A DNA stretch of 64,000 bases from Oscillospiraceae bacterium (GTDB taxonomy: Bacteria; Bacillota; Clostridia; Oscillospirales; Oscillospiraceae): the NCBI GenBank assembly GCA_017430455.1, contig JAFRMX010000023.1, positions 1-64,000 on the forward strand, written 5' to 3'. This document shows, in pieces, positions 32,986 through 42,706 of this stretch. The notes below the pieces were generated by a model. It ran no database searches and was not told the origin of the DNA. It saw nothing but the letters and a program-made list of their open reading frames with translations. The position numbers and the translations under genes were made by a program. The stretch's first letter is position 1; every line of letters begins with the position of its first letter.

Positions 32986-35900
32986 TCAACCCTCGTGGAA
33001 TGATTTGTAAATAATTATCTCTACGCTGCCTCCGTGCATACTGACCCTGACTTCATCTGCAAGACGCGCGACAATGGATGCCTCCAGCTCGTCCCATTTT
33101 TCGGCTGCTTCTTCATCTTCCGCGCGCTGGCTGTCAATATCGGACTTGTAGGCGCTCATTGTCCACTCATCGGGAATCTCCGTTTGAGGCAACTCTTCCC
33201 GTGCGTTCCCGCCGGAACCGGGATCGTCGGAGTCGAGGAGAAGCTTCACGTAGATCCGGTCCAGAAGCCTGTTCATAAAGCCTTTCGCAGCAGCGTTTGT
33301 ACCGCTTGTGGAAACAGAGAGGAGCCGCTCGCGCATCTCCATCGTCATTTGAAGGAATGTCCGCATATGAAGCTCATACAGCGTATCATGGACTACAACC
33401 CAGTAACCGGCCTCCACATCTCCTGCAATGCTTCGAAGCATTCCGAAAAGCTCCTCGGCAAGAAGCCTCAGGTGCAGCGCTGACCTGCGGTCCAGACCTT
33501 TATAAACAGCGAGCTGTTCGGTTACATGCAATGCGTTGTCTATTCCCGCACCATGACTGGATACATTGATGCTGATCGTCTGATTCCTGGAACTGTCCCA
33601 CCAGGCTGAGATGTTCAGATCTGTATCCTTGAAGTCTGCTATAGTCTTTCGGCCTTCGGGATTTAGCTGGGAAACTGTAACATTCGGGAAAGGTACTCCA
33701 ATATCGTTCCGGTAGAAGATCTTAAGCAGTTCGCGATTAAGGTAACGCACGACTCCTTTGATGTTTTCTTCGCTGCATTCGGCTACGACCGCAATTTCAA
33801 CACCGCTATCTCCCAGGGAGTTGATACCCAGGTACGTTGGGTCAGCGAGGATATTCGGATTATCCTTCCGGAGTTTCGGTAAGTCACGACGCAGAACAGC
33901 TTCCACATATTCGATATCCTGTCCGTATTCGATGCTGATCGTACAGAAAGCGAAGGAGTTTTTCTTAGTCATGTTCAATACACCGGAGATCTCGCTGTTG
34001 TTGAATATCTTGACGTTGCCATCCGGTCCGATGATTTTGGTAGTACGCAGACCGATATCGGTCACTGTGCCGCGATAGTTTCCGACAGTAACGATATCGC
34101 CGATCCGGAATTCGCCTTCAAACACGAAGAAGATGCCGGCGAGAATATCTTTGATAAGGCTCTGTGCTCCAAAACCGATGATCAGGGATAATACTCCGGC
34201 GCTCGCGAGGAGACCGGTGGGATTCGCACCAACCAGGTAAAGACAGAAGAAAATGGCCCCGATCGCGCCGCCATATCTGACAACAGAGATCATCAGATTG
34301 CCGATGGTTTTGCTGCGTGTTCCCAGCAGAGAGGAGATACTGAGAAGAGGATAGCGGATCAGCGCTACTATGATCCTCACAAAGATGAATACCAGAACGC
34401 AGGCGCTGACGGCAAAGATATTAAATCCGCGATCCCAGTCACCGCTGATGATATAGCGTATAATGGAATACTCGGGGAGCAGAGTATTCGCGCTAAGTAT
34501 CGTAAAAGCGAGATAGACAACCAGAGCAATTGAAAAAATATCGATCATTCTGGAGAGTTTCTGTTCGGGCGTTCTCTTCCACCAGGGGATCCACCGCGGA
34601 TTCCAACGCATCGAAATATCCGATGGGGAAGCTTTATGCCCGTATGGAGACAGCATATCGATAAGTGAACGGACGAAGCTGTTATTCCCGTTATCATCAT
34701 TGATCGTCGCATAGAGTGTTTCTTCTTCTTCGGTCGTTAATGTGACGGTTACGGAGAGAAACAGTATCAGAAGCATACTTGTCAGTGCGGTCATCAGGGC
34801 GATCCGCATACGCGACTGGTACATCTCTCCGCGCGGAATCAGCATTGTGATATGATAACCGTCCCCATAGCGTGAATAGATGAAACTGACATCTCCGTTC
34901 ACACGCGAGAAACCGTAGTATTCATTTGGAGAAAAGGCTTTGCCGGATATGCCAATGTCTTCCGCTTTCATACCGATGTTTCCTTCAAACGGAGAATACA
35001 GGCAGATGTGATCGGCACTGTTGTCAAACAACATGAAGGACTCATCGCTCTCAGCATAAGAAGAGAACAGAGATTCTGTCTCGCCGGAAGAAAGGCCTGT
35101 CAGTTCGTTGAGAAGTCCGATCTGCAGGAGAGACCGGTGCGGCGTAACCGGTGGAAGATCTCCAGAGGCGCTGCTGTTTTCATATTCCCGATGGGAAAGG
35201 TAAACTGTATTACCATCTTCGTCAAGAGAGGTATAATAATGGAACGCAACTCCGATGTACTGGACAGTTTCACCCATATCGCTCTCCCGCATTTCCTGGA
35301 TAAGGATGTCCTTCCTGCCGTCCAGCACCTGCTGGAACGGGTAAGATTGATCTGAAGGATCCCGGCTGACGGTGAAAAACCAGTTTTCGGTATTTGTAGC
35401 AATGGTACGTCCGTTCTCGTTAAAGAGATAAATGGATTCCAGACCGTTCATCTCACATATTTCCTTCAGTCGGGGCGAGAATGAAACGGATCTGAGGCGG
35501 TTGCCCTCTTCATCCGAATAATACTGCCGTACACCTTCTTCATCCAGGTAAGAGTATTCATGCTCGGTAGGCTCGTTCAGAACAGAAGGATCTTCTTCAA
35601 GCATGTAGGCGATGAGAAGCGCTTTGGAAAGATAACGGTCATCATGGCTCTCCTGAATCTTTTCGCGGGTCTCAACAGCGTCCTCGTAACGCTCGGACAC
35701 TTCATCCAGCGCTACGACAGCTTTTCTCGCGGTCTGGGAAATTTCAAGCAGAGTCTGGGAATAAAAGGATATCCCGAAAAGGAGCAGGGCGCCTGAGATC
35801 ATCAGAGGAAATACTTTCTGGAAGATAGTTATATCAAAGATAATCGGGCTGCCGATCCACCTGTATATGATCTTTTTCTTGGTATCGACCGCGTTCCGAA

Positions 35901-36918
35901 TACAATCGTTACGAACAATGACCGTATATAAGAGGCACAGAAACATTATCAGCAGGAAGCTTGCAACAGTCCAGTTAAGCACGTACCTGTCATTTCTGAA
36001 GACCTTGCCCGTTTCTGTCGCTGCACAGATTACGGTACCGTCTTCAAGTACTTCAGATACGCAATAATACTTTGTTCCCCGTATCGTTTCCACACCTTCA
36101 TAATCCGGTTTCAGCGCGTCCCGGGAGAGTCCTGCTTCGAAGGCATCTGTACCTGTCAGAACATCCTCGCCGTTCTTATAGAATAAAAATGTGCCGTCTT
36201 CTGCATTTACAGCGAACATGAAGCCTTCGTTTCCTACAGAAGCCCTGCTCAGGATCTGTTCGACATCTGCCAGTGAGTCAAAAGCCAGCTGACGGGTTCC
36301 GGAACTCACTCCCAGCACCAGCGTATAGGCTTTATTCCTGTAGCGGGTATTGAGCGAATAGTAGAAAACACGGTCACTGCCTTCGCCTTCGATAAGAGGA
36401 GCAACGCCTCCGTCTTCCGTCCTTGTACCTTTCATGAGTTTGTCGCAGGTATCCGCAGACATGAGCCCGAGATCTGTCAGCGCCTTCTGAGAATCCTCGG
36501 GGGAAGGGGAGACATATACGCGCCCGTCCTGCAACAGCAGGAACAGGTGATCCGAGTCCGCGCGTTCCGCAAGATCGCTAAAGATGGCAGAGCGCTCGCT
36601 TTCCGCGGACGAATTGAGTTTGTCAAAGCCGCCGTTTGACAGTATAGTTTGGAGATCGTCGAGCATATCCTGATTTCCGTCGTGGAATAAAGAAGACAGT
36701 TCCTCTGCGGTCTTAGAGTTTTGATTCAGCGACGAAGTGACCTGTTTCAGCGCAAGCTGGCTGTTCTGCCACTGCCTGGAAAGCGAAGTCCGGTGCTGCA
36801 TATTCCTTAAAAACAGTGTGATGCACACCGCACCGACGATAATCAGCAGGGTATTGATCGTCACCTTTATGAAAAAAAGCCGGTTCGCTCTCTTCCTGAT
36901 GTCATTCCTTATCCGCAT
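32986..36918 (-). CDS. Fusion of extracytoplasmic sensor domains, MscS channel and ATPase-like domain
   Basis: This 1310 aa protein begins with a membrane helix (16-38), an extracytoplasmic sensor region of about 270 residues (Cache-like look), a helix near 312-335 and another helix. A second sensor region (about 400-715) and several helices follow. Residues about 905-1010 are an MscS pore and beta domain (GFGAQSLIKDILAG, then GDIVTVGNYRGTVTDIGLRTT). The C-terminus (about 1120-1230) carries RLLAEELFGMLRSIAGD and the ELHMRTFLQMTMEMRERLLSVS pattern, like RsbW-type GHKL proteins, but without the Asn of the N-box. AAGGAG precedes its ATG. A regulated mechanosensitive channel is inferred. Confidence 0.75.
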   Translation of the reverse strand: MRIRNDIRKRANRLFFIKVTINTLLIIVGAVCITLFLRNMQHRTSLSRQWQNSQLALKQVTSSLNQNSKTAEELSSLFHDGNQDMLDDLQTILSNGGFDKLNSSAESERSAIFSDLAERADSDHLFLLLQDGRVYVSPSPEDSQKALTDLGLMSADTCDKLMKGTRTEDGGVAPLIEGEGSDRVFYYSLNTRYRNKAYTLVLGVSSGTRQLAFDSLADVEQILSRASVGNEGFMFAVNAEDGTFLFYKNGEDVLTGTDAFEAGLSRDALKPDYEGVETIRGTKYYCVSEVLEDGTVICAATETGKVFRNDRYVLNWTVASFLLIMFLCLLYTVIVRNDCIRNAVDTKKKIIYRWIGSPIIFDITIFQKVFPLMISGALLLFGISFYSQTLLEISQTARKAVVALDEVSERYEDAVETREKIQESHDDRYLSKALLIAYMLEEDPSVLNEPTEHEYSYLDEEGVRQYYSDEEGNRLRSVSFSPRLKEICEMNGLESIYLFNENGRTIATNTENWFFTVSRDPSDQSYPFQQVLDGRKDILIQEMRESDMGETVQYIGVAFHYYTSLDEDGNTVYLSHREYENSSASGDLPPVTPHRSLLQIGLLNELTGLSSGETESLFSSYAESDESFMLFDNSADHICLYSPFEGNIGMKAEDIGISGKAFSPNEYYGFSRVNGDVSFIYSRYGDGYHITMLIPRGEMYQSRMRIALMTALTSMLLILFLSVTVTLTTEEEETLYATINDDNGNNSFVRSLIDMLSPYGHKASPSDISMRWNPRWIPWWKRTPEQKLSRMIDIFSIALVVYLAFTILSANTLLPEYSIIRYIISGDWDRGFNIFAVSACVLVFIFVRIIVALIRYPLLSISSLLGTRSKTIGNLMISVVRYGGAIGAIFFCLYLVGANPTGLLASAGVLSLIIGFGAQSLIKDILAGIFFVFEGEFRIGDIVTVGNYRGTVTDIGLRTTKIIGPDGNVKIFNNSEISGVLNMTKKNSFAFCTISIEYGQDIEYVEAVLRRDLPKLRKDNPNILADPTYLGINSLGDSGVEIAVVAECSEENIKGVVRYLNRELLKIFYRNDIGVPFPNVTVSQLNPEGRKTIADFKDTDLNISAWWDSSRNQTISINVSSHGAGIDNALHVTEQLAVYKGLDRRSALHLRLLAEELFGMLRSIAGDVEAGYWVVVHDTLYELHMRTFLQMTMEMRERLLSVSTSGTNAAAKGFMNRLLDRIYVKLLLDSDDPGSGGNAREELPQTEIPDEWTMSAYKSDIDSQRAEDEEAAEKWDELEASIVARLADEVRVSMHGGSVEIIIYKSFHEG

Positions 36919-37276
36919 AATAAGGTCTCCTTTTTGGGACAGTAAAATTATTATAAGCGCAAATAACGATTGATGATTTATCCAAACCGGTTTTCGCGAA
37001 TAATTCGAGTACTCGGATTATTATATGCAGAGAATTCGCATTATTACCGACTGAGTATATACTTTGTTATTATAACCGAGTATTCAGCCTTTTTTCAATA
37101 ATCAGTTGAAGATTCCGAAAAAAGTACATGTCTGTCGTCATCATTCATTCCTGATGCACCGACCGGTTAACTGAAGCCCGTTACAACCCGTAAAATGACT
37201 ATGGTTAATGAATTTAAATGCATAGCAAAAGGCTCCCCGCCGCCGTTGATGGCAGTGTAGGAGCCTTGTTCATCTT
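36919..37276. other. Intergenic region with CGAGTACTCG palindromes
   Basis: A 358 nt AT-rich gap between two minus-strand genes. It holds a perfect 10-bp palindrome CGAGTACTCG (37006-37015) and a related CGAGTATTC near 37070-37078, which may be operators. The terminator of the next gene lies at its lower end. No ORF is credible. Confidence 0.45.
37228..37267 (-). terminator. Terminator of GNAT-YoaP gene
   Basis: AAGGCTCC pairs with GGAGCCTT (37229-37236 with 37260-37267) around a GC-rich inner part, followed on the minus strand by T residues. Placed 10 nt after the stop. Confidence 0.65.
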
Positions 37277-38023
37277 TTATTTCGATACCAGCTTCAAAAA
37301 CTTAGTGTCGTTCATTTGCTCATTTGTCAGATATTCTCCATTACGGAACAAAGCATATGTCGTAATTGGTGTCGGAACATTCTGTGCCTGTTCCCTGCTG
37401 ACTATATGGATAGCCCGGAACGGGATGTTATGCTCCTTAGCAGTCTGTTCCACAATTGGAACATATTTTGCGTTAAACGGACACTGGTCAGTATAATACA
37501 GAACATATCCGCTCTCTTCGATATGCGGATGCTTAGCACATTCCTTAAATCTCGGTTTTTCAGCGTTATCCGAAAAAGGCAGGAACCAGAGCTGAATGCC
37601 GTTATCCGCTTCATCACATACAGCGAAGCCTTTATATTTCAGGAACTTAGGATCTGCAAGGAACGGTTTTTTCTTTGCGGCGCAAAGAATGCACAGCCCC
37701 TTCTTACCTTTTTCCTTACTTTCCCGGATGCAGGCAGTAAGCAGATCTGTGGAATAGCCGTGTCCTTTGAAAGAACCCGATACCCACAGACAGTCAATAT
37801 ACATATATCCATCAGCCTCTATCGGAACCCATGCATTTTCTGCCGGGATATATTCGATAAAACACTTTCCTCGCTCCACACTCTTCAAGAAAACAAGCCC
37901 TTCAGTAAACCTTTCCGCAAGCCACGCCTTCTTTGATGAAACCTGCACATCTTTATTATTGGAAATGGCGCAGCAGATGTGTTCCTTTTCCAGATTATCC
38001 TTTGTAACTCTGATATATTCCAT
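37277..38023 (-). CDS. GNAT acetyltransferase with C-terminal YoaP-like domain
   Basis: An N-terminal GNAT domain (about 1-150) shows IDCLWVSGSFKGHGYSTDLL, the acetyl-CoA motif. A second domain (about 160-248), starting YTDQCPFNAKY and ending in TYALFRNGEYLTNEQ, resembles the YoaP family with a thioredoxin-like fold; the usual CxxC is reduced to a single Cys. GGAGG precedes the ATG. Substrate unknown. It ends at its own terminator and appears monocistronic. Confidence 0.85.
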   Translation of the reverse strand: MEYIRVTKDNLEKEHICCAISNNKDVQVSSKKAWLAERFTEGLVFLKSVERGKCFIEYIPAENAWVPIEADGYMYIDCLWVSGSFKGHGYSTDLLTACIRESKEKGKKGLCILCAAKKKPFLADPKFLKYKGFAVCDEADNGIQLWFLPFSDNAEKPRFKECAKHPHIEESGYVLYYTDQCPFNAKYVPIVEQTAKEHNIPFRAIHIVSREQAQNVPTPITTYALFRNGEYLTNEQMNDTKFLKLVSK

Positions 38024-38066
38024 AATCAGCCTCCAAGAATTTCAATTCATAGAATACCCACTGTGT

Positions 38067-38873
38067 TCATTGTAGATTATTGTCCTTCTGCTTACGGCAG
38101 ATATAAAGAAGGTGATTTGTACTTCCCAATAACTCACGCTTTTCGGAAAAAGCCAGATACCATTCCGAAAGAGCGTTAAAATCCTCATCTGACAGGGAAA
38201 AGTCGGAACGCTCTTCGATGGGCTCTATCAGCCCGTCCACGCCTGTCGTTGCTATCCATTCGACAGGCTTCTCGATAAATAAATTCTCGAATTCTGTGAC
38301 ATCATAACCTGTGAAGAGCTGCTCCTTGAAATGCCTCACCTGATAATCATTCGTAAAATTTTCCGCTTGTCCTTCTGCCCAATTTCCATAGAAATAGTTT
38401 GAATACATAATAGCAAATACTGAAATAAAGGCAAAGAGAATAACTCCGTCCGGCTTCGTGACACGAATCGCCTCATCGATTGCACAGTTTACTTCGCCTG
38501 TATCATACAGGTGATACATTGGGCCAAAGACCAGCGTTACATCAAAAGAGTTGTCTGGAAATCGGCTCAAATCAGTTGCATCACCTTGGAACGACTGGAT
38601 ATTTACCATCCCTATTGCGTTTTCTCTTAGAACAGCAAGATTGCTCTCGACCAGTTCAACAGCCGTTACATCCATGCCTTCTTTTGCAAGAGCAATGGAG
38701 TATCTCCCGGTCCCGGCACCAACCTCAAGTACCTTTGATTGCTTGTCAGCGTAGCGATGGATGTAATTCATTGTAGTAAAGTATTCAAGCTGGCCGTGGC
38801 GCGATTTTGCAGTCCGTATGTCTTCGTCATACTGACCATAAAAGCTGCTTACAATTTCTTTTCTGGTACTCAT
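38067..38873 (-). CDS. Class I SAM-dependent methyltransferase
   Basis: The SAM-binding motif is VLEVGAGTGRYSIALA near residues 50-65, followed by FDVTLVFGPMYHL, the later strand of the Rossmann fold. 268 aa, no membrane segment. Start 38873 is chosen because GAGG lies 9 nt before that ATG; a GTG at 38888 gives five more residues but has a poorer context. The substrate is unknown. It is close in strand and spacing (43 nt) to the GNAT-YoaP gene. Confidence 0.88.
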   Translation of the reverse strand: MSTRKEIVSSFYGQYDEDIRTAKSRHGQLEYFTTMNYIHRYADKQSKVLEVGAGTGRYSIALAKEGMDVTAVELVESNLAVLRENAIGMVNIQSFQGDATDLSRFPDNSFDVTLVFGPMYHLYDTGEVNCAIDEAIRVTKPDGVILFAFISVFAIMYSNYFYGNWAEGQAENFTNDYQVRHFKEQLFTGYDVTEFENLFIEKPVEWIATTGVDGLIEPIEERSDFSLSDEDFNALSEWYLAFSEKRELLGSTNHLLYICRKQKDNNLQ

Positions 38874-39021
38874 ATCAAGGTTCCTCACAAATTCAATTTG
38901 CCACTCTGTTTAATTCTTTTCAAATACTCCGCTAAATGGTTTTAGATTCCCAGATCGATCTCAGCAGTCCCCACATTCATATCGATCTTTGATTACATCA
39001 AAGCCGTAAACGTAGTATTTC

Positions 39022-40062
39022 TTATGATAGGCTTTGAAAATAAAGTTTTTCAAGATCTTTAAACTGTTTTTTCCTACCATGAGATGCTCCCATCTGAATC
39101 TCGCAGTTTCTAACATTGGCGTTTGCTTCGATCAGAACGCAGTCGTTTTCCCTTACAGCAATATCCCATTCAGCAGCAACAAGCGGGCAAGCATGGGCAC
39201 ATTCTTCCGTAAAACGAAGGACCTCAGCCCAATTTGGAAGAATGAAGCCGGCGATTTCAACGCCTGTATCCGGGTGGACAGTATACTTGTTCCTCCACAA
39301 ATCATATGCTGCATCAGGAATCGCACCGGTATTAAGATCAACTGCAGCATAAAGCCCGCCTTTCTCAATATTATCGATCAGTTGTCCGGCGCGTCCCATA
39401 CGAAGCTCAGCCGCAATAATATGGCAAGTGTCTTTAATCTTCATTGTATAGATACGAACTGTATTGACACTGTCCGGATTTAGGCGGGCAATATCCGGAT
39501 GCTGGATTACCGGTTCATCGAGAATGGCTGATTCATTCCGGGCTATTTCATACAGTTTACGGATATCTGTACCATTCGCAGACCACCGTTCGATTCCTGT
39601 TCCGTTGTACGAATTATTCTTTTTATAAATAACAGTTCCGTGTCTCCGGATAAACTCTTCGAACTCATTGAAACTTTGTGGAGGACAGAATAACTGCTCT
39701 CGTTTTAAAAATCTCCCCAAAACCTGATACATGTAGATCTTATCGCAGAATTTCAAGCTGTTCTCGATTCCATTCACAAGAAAAAGAAACCGTCTGGCAT
39801 CTTTAGAAGTAAAATATGTTTTTCTCACACTGTGTTTTTTTTCAAACAGACGCAGTTCAAAATAATCATCAATACCTGACCCGTAGAGTATTCTGCATTT
39901 CACAACTCCAATACAGTGCTTGATGACGGACACCGGCCGAACAGATTCCTCACCTAATGTCGGTACCATTAAGTATTTAACTTTTTCAATCCAACTTTTT
40001 ATTTTTATTAGCATAATTAATTTCGCCTGTATTTGCCGATTAATCAAGTGTGAGACTAACAT
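39022..40062 (-). CDS. Sugar-transfer associated ATP-grasp protein
   Basis: The C-terminal half carries ATP-grasp marks: PVIQHPDIARLNPDSVNTVRIYT, GGLYAAVDLNTG, and AEWDIAVRENDCVLIEANANV, which holds the Mg-binding acidic and Asn residues. This matches PF14397-type proteins, usually found in polysaccharide clusters, where they may link an amino acid or acid to a sugar. Here no polysaccharide genes are adjacent. Three start sites are possible (TTG 40080, ATG 40062, ATG 40014); none has a strong ribosome site. Its N-terminal 100 residues are less clear. Confidence 0.78.
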   Translation of the reverse strand: MLVSHLINRQIQAKLIMLIKIKSWIEKVKYLMVPTLGEESVRPVSVIKHCIGVVKCRILYGSGIDDYFELRLFEKKHSVRKTYFTSKDARRFLFLVNGIENSLKFCDKIYMYQVLGRFLKREQLFCPPQSFNEFEEFIRRHGTVIYKKNNSYNGTGIERWSANGTDIRKLYEIARNESAILDEPVIQHPDIARLNPDSVNTVRIYTMKIKDTCHIIAAELRMGRAGQLIDNIEKGGLYAAVDLNTGAIPDAAYDLWRNKYTVHPDTGVEIAGFILPNWAEVLRFTEECAHACPLVAAEWDIAVRENDCVLIEANANVRNCEIQMGASHGRKKQFKDLEKLYFQSLS

Positions 40063-40130
40063 GTTAACTTTCACGCTCAACGACTGAATCTAATAATATC
40101 ACATTTTCATGTCTTAATTATAGCCGTTAT

Positions 40131-41561
40131 TTAAAAATAAGTTGCCGTTTCGTCCTTACTTTCACACTTCTCTTCATCAAAGTCTATGTGATTATGTCCG
40201 TCAACCTTTTTGTAACTTAAGAGAACAACTGTCTCCACATGAAAAGTTCCGGGGAACATGTCGACAGCAGTGATCTTTTCAAGCACATACCCGTACGTAT
40301 TAAATATCCTGATGTCACGTGCCAGAGTCTCCGGATTGCAGGAGACGTATACAACGCTCTCTGGTGAGAGCTCGGCTATATAGCCGATTACATCCTTCGC
40401 CAGGCCTTTTCTCGGCGGGTCAACAACAATGCAGTCAGGTTTAACCTCTGATCGTCCAAACCTTTCTTTAAGCTCAGAACAATCGCAACAAATAAAGCGG
40501 GCATTTGATATTCCGTTCATCTTAGCATTGTTCTCGGCATTTTCTACAGCCTCCGGGACTATTTCGCTTCCGATAACAGTCTTTGCTTGTTTTGCCAGAT
40601 TCAAAGTTATTGTTCCTGCACCGCAATACAAATCCAATACTGTCTTACCGGCGGGGTCTGCAAAGCTTAACGCTTCGTTATACAGTTTCTCGGCCTGTAT
40701 GGGATTTACCTGATAAAAAGAGGCAGGGGAAATATTGAAGTAAATCCCGTTTAAGCTGTCTTTTATATCCGGTTCTCCGTAGAGGGTATAGAATTTATCG
40801 CCCAAAACAGAGTTTCCGCCCTTTTTGTTAATATTTATTACGATCCCGGAAATCTCCGGAAATCTCTCTATCGTTTCTTTTACGAAGAGGGAAGTGCAGT
40901 CTCCGAATCCTCCTGCACAGACAAGGCAGAGAACAACAGATGAAGCGTCTCTTGAGGAGCGTAAGAATATCTTTCTGAGCACGCCTTTTCCGGATACTTC
41001 ATCATAGGCATTGATTCCGTGATCGTTGATAAAAGAAACAGTGTGCAGAGCGATCCTGGAGAATAGCTCTTTCTGCAGCAGACAGTCGTTAATATCTATA
41101 ACATCGTGCGTTCTGCTCCTGTAAAACCCGGCAAAGGCTCTCCCGTCCTTTGAGGAGACGTCGAATATCGCTTTATTTCTGTATCTTTCAGTTATATCGG
41201 ATGCAATGATCTTATTGCATATGAGCTCCTGCGTGCCTATGTGTTTAAGAGCAGAGTTTAATCTGGAGAGTTTGAAATCAAGCTCTTCTTCATAGCTCAT
41301 ATGTCTCGTAGAGCAGCCACCGCAGAGTCTGTAATACGGGCAAAGCGGGGCTGTTCTGTTTGGAGATGAATCAATGATCTTTAAAACCTTTCCGTAGGAA
41401 ATGTCATTTCCGGCTTTTACTATAAGGATCTCGCACTTCTCACCCTTGAGAGCTCCAGGTACAAAGACCTTGTTTCCTCCAATTTCACAGACTCCGAGCG
41501 CATCATGAGTATAGCCTTCGATCACCGCTGTATATATACTGTTTTTTATGAGTTTTTCCAT
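40131..41561 (-). CDS. rlmD: 23S rRNA (uracil-5)-methyltransferase RlmD/RlmCD type
   Basis: An N-terminal TRAM domain, a Cys cluster (CPYYRLCGGCS) for a 4Fe-4S centre, the SAM motif DLYCGAGTITLNLA and the catalytic Cys in YVSCNPETLARD are all present. These enzymes methylate U747 and/or U1939 of 23S rRNA; Firmicutes often have one dual enzyme (RlmCD). 476 aa is typical. The promoter is unusually close to the ATG, suggesting a leaderless mRNA. Divergent from queA. Confidence 0.94.
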   Translation of the reverse strand: MEKLIKNSIYTAVIEGYTHDALGVCEIGGNKVFVPGALKGEKCEILIVKAGNDISYGKVLKIIDSSPNRTAPLCPYYRLCGGCSTRHMSYEEELDFKLSRLNSALKHIGTQELICNKIIASDITERYRNKAIFDVSSKDGRAFAGFYRSRTHDVIDINDCLLQKELFSRIALHTVSFINDHGINAYDEVSGKGVLRKIFLRSSRDASSVVLCLVCAGGFGDCTSLFVKETIERFPEISGIVININKKGGNSVLGDKFYTLYGEPDIKDSLNGIYFNISPASFYQVNPIQAEKLYNEALSFADPAGKTVLDLYCGAGTITLNLAKQAKTVIGSEIVPEAVENAENNAKMNGISNARFICCDCSELKERFGRSEVKPDCIVVDPPRKGLAKDVIGYIAELSPESVVYVSCNPETLARDIRIFNTYGYVLEKITAVDMFPGTFHVETVVLLSYKKVDGHNHIDFDEEKCESKDETATYF

Positions 41562-41567
41562 GGCGCT

Positions 41568-41596
41568 ATTATATCAGAGCCTTCTCGGACGGTAAA
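41568..41596 (-). promoter_or_regulatory. Promoter of rlmD, apparently leaderless
   Basis: Read on the minus strand: TTTACC (41591-41596), 17 nt, TATAAT (41568-41573). Only six bases separate the -10 box from the ATG, so transcription should start at or next to the start codon. Confidence 0.65.
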
Positions 41597-41605
41597 TAAT
41601 TATTG

Positions 41606-41633
41606 TTGCAAGATACCGGAAATCGTGTAAAAT
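41606..41633 (+). promoter_or_regulatory. Promoter of queA-tgt
   Basis: TTGCAA (41606-41611), 16 nt, TAAAAT (41628-41633). It faces away from the rlmD promoter, 10 nt from its -35 box. Confidence 0.6.
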
Positions 41634-41663
41634 AACAAAAGATTTGTTTTTGAAAGGGTATGA

Positions 41664-42686
41664 ATGAAAAAATCCGATTTTTGGTTTGATCTTCCTGAGG
41701 AACTGATAGCCCAGACTCCTCTTGACAAACGAGATGAATCAAGGCTTTTGGTTGTAGATAAAAAGACGGGAGCTCTGGAGCACAAGAGCTTCCATGATCT
41801 CCCTTCGCTTCTGGAAAAAGGGGACTGCCTGGTGCTGAACGACTCCAGAGTCCTGCCTGCGAGACTTCTGGGGTCGAGAGAGTCAGGCGGCGCAGTCGAG
41901 ATATTGCTTTTAAAAGATCTTGGATGCAACAGATGGGAATGCCTGTCGCGCCCCGGCAGGAAGACGAGGCCCGGCACGAAGCTCATTTTTGGAAACGGTG
42001 AGCTCAAAGCCGAGGTAAAAGAAGTTACCGAAGGCGGGAACAGAATTGTTGAGTTTTATTATGAAGGCATCTTCCTCGAGGTGCTAGAAAGACTCGGTAA
42101 AATGCCGCTTCCTCCATATATTCACGAAGAACTTAAAGACAGTGAACGCTATCAGACTGTGTATTCAAAAGAACTGGGCTCTGCAGCAGCTCCAACGGCA
42201 GGTCTTCACTTCACAAACGAGCTTCTGGATGAGATAAGAGCAAAAGGGGTAAAGACAGCCTTTGTGACTCTTCATGTCGGTCTGGGTACATTCAGGCCGG
42301 TCAAGGAGGAGAATATAGAGGACCATGACATGCACAGCGAATTCTGCATGATCCCGCAGGAGACTGCCGATATTGTGAATGAGACAAAGAAAAACGGCGG
42401 AAGGATAATATCTGTCGGAACGACCTCATGCAGGACCTTGGAAAGCTTTGCGGAAGAAGACGGGACATTAAAAGCATCCTCAGGCTGGACTGATATATTT
42501 ATATATCCGGGCTACAGGTTTAAATGCATCGACGCTCTCATTACGAATTTCCATCTTCCGGAATCGACGCTTATTATGCTCGTCTCTGCGCTTGCCGGGC
42601 GGGAAAACGTCCTGAACGCGTATAAGGCAGCTGTTGAGAACAGATACAGATTCTTTTCTTTCGGCGACGCCTGCTTCTTTTCATAA
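41664..42686 (+). CDS. queA: S-adenosylmethionine:tRNA ribosyltransferase-isomerase
   Basis: QueA transfers and rearranges the ribosyl group of SAM onto preQ1 in tRNA, giving epoxyqueuosine. Family marks are [15 protein letters not shown] at the start, [15 protein letters not shown] and [10 protein letters not shown]. Length 340 aa is standard. AAAGGG lies before the ATG. It leads the queA-tgt-yajC run, an order widely conserved with tgt directly next. Confidence 0.97.
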   Translation: MKKSDFWFDLPEELIAQTPLDKRDESRLLVVDKKTGALEHKSFHDLPSLLEKGDCLVLNDSRVLPARLLGSRESGGAVEILLLKDLGCNRWECLSRPGRKTRPGTKLIFGNGELKAEVKEVTEGGNRIVEFYYEGIFLEVLERLGKMPLPPYIHEELKDSERYQTVYSKELGSAAAPTAGLHFTNELLDEIRAKGVKTAFVTLHVGLGTFRPVKEENIEDHDMHSEFCMIPQETADIVNETKKNGGRIISVGTTSCRTLESFAEEDGTLKASSGWTDIFIYPGYRFKCIDALITNFHLPESTLIMLVSALAGRENVLNAYKAAVENRYRFFSFGDACFFS

Positions 42687-42706
42687 TAAGAGAGGAAACG
42701 ATACTT

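Noticed and set aside
33034-33483. A 149 aa + strand frame
   Set aside because: Antisense to the MscS fusion protein; composition is typical of a shadow frame.
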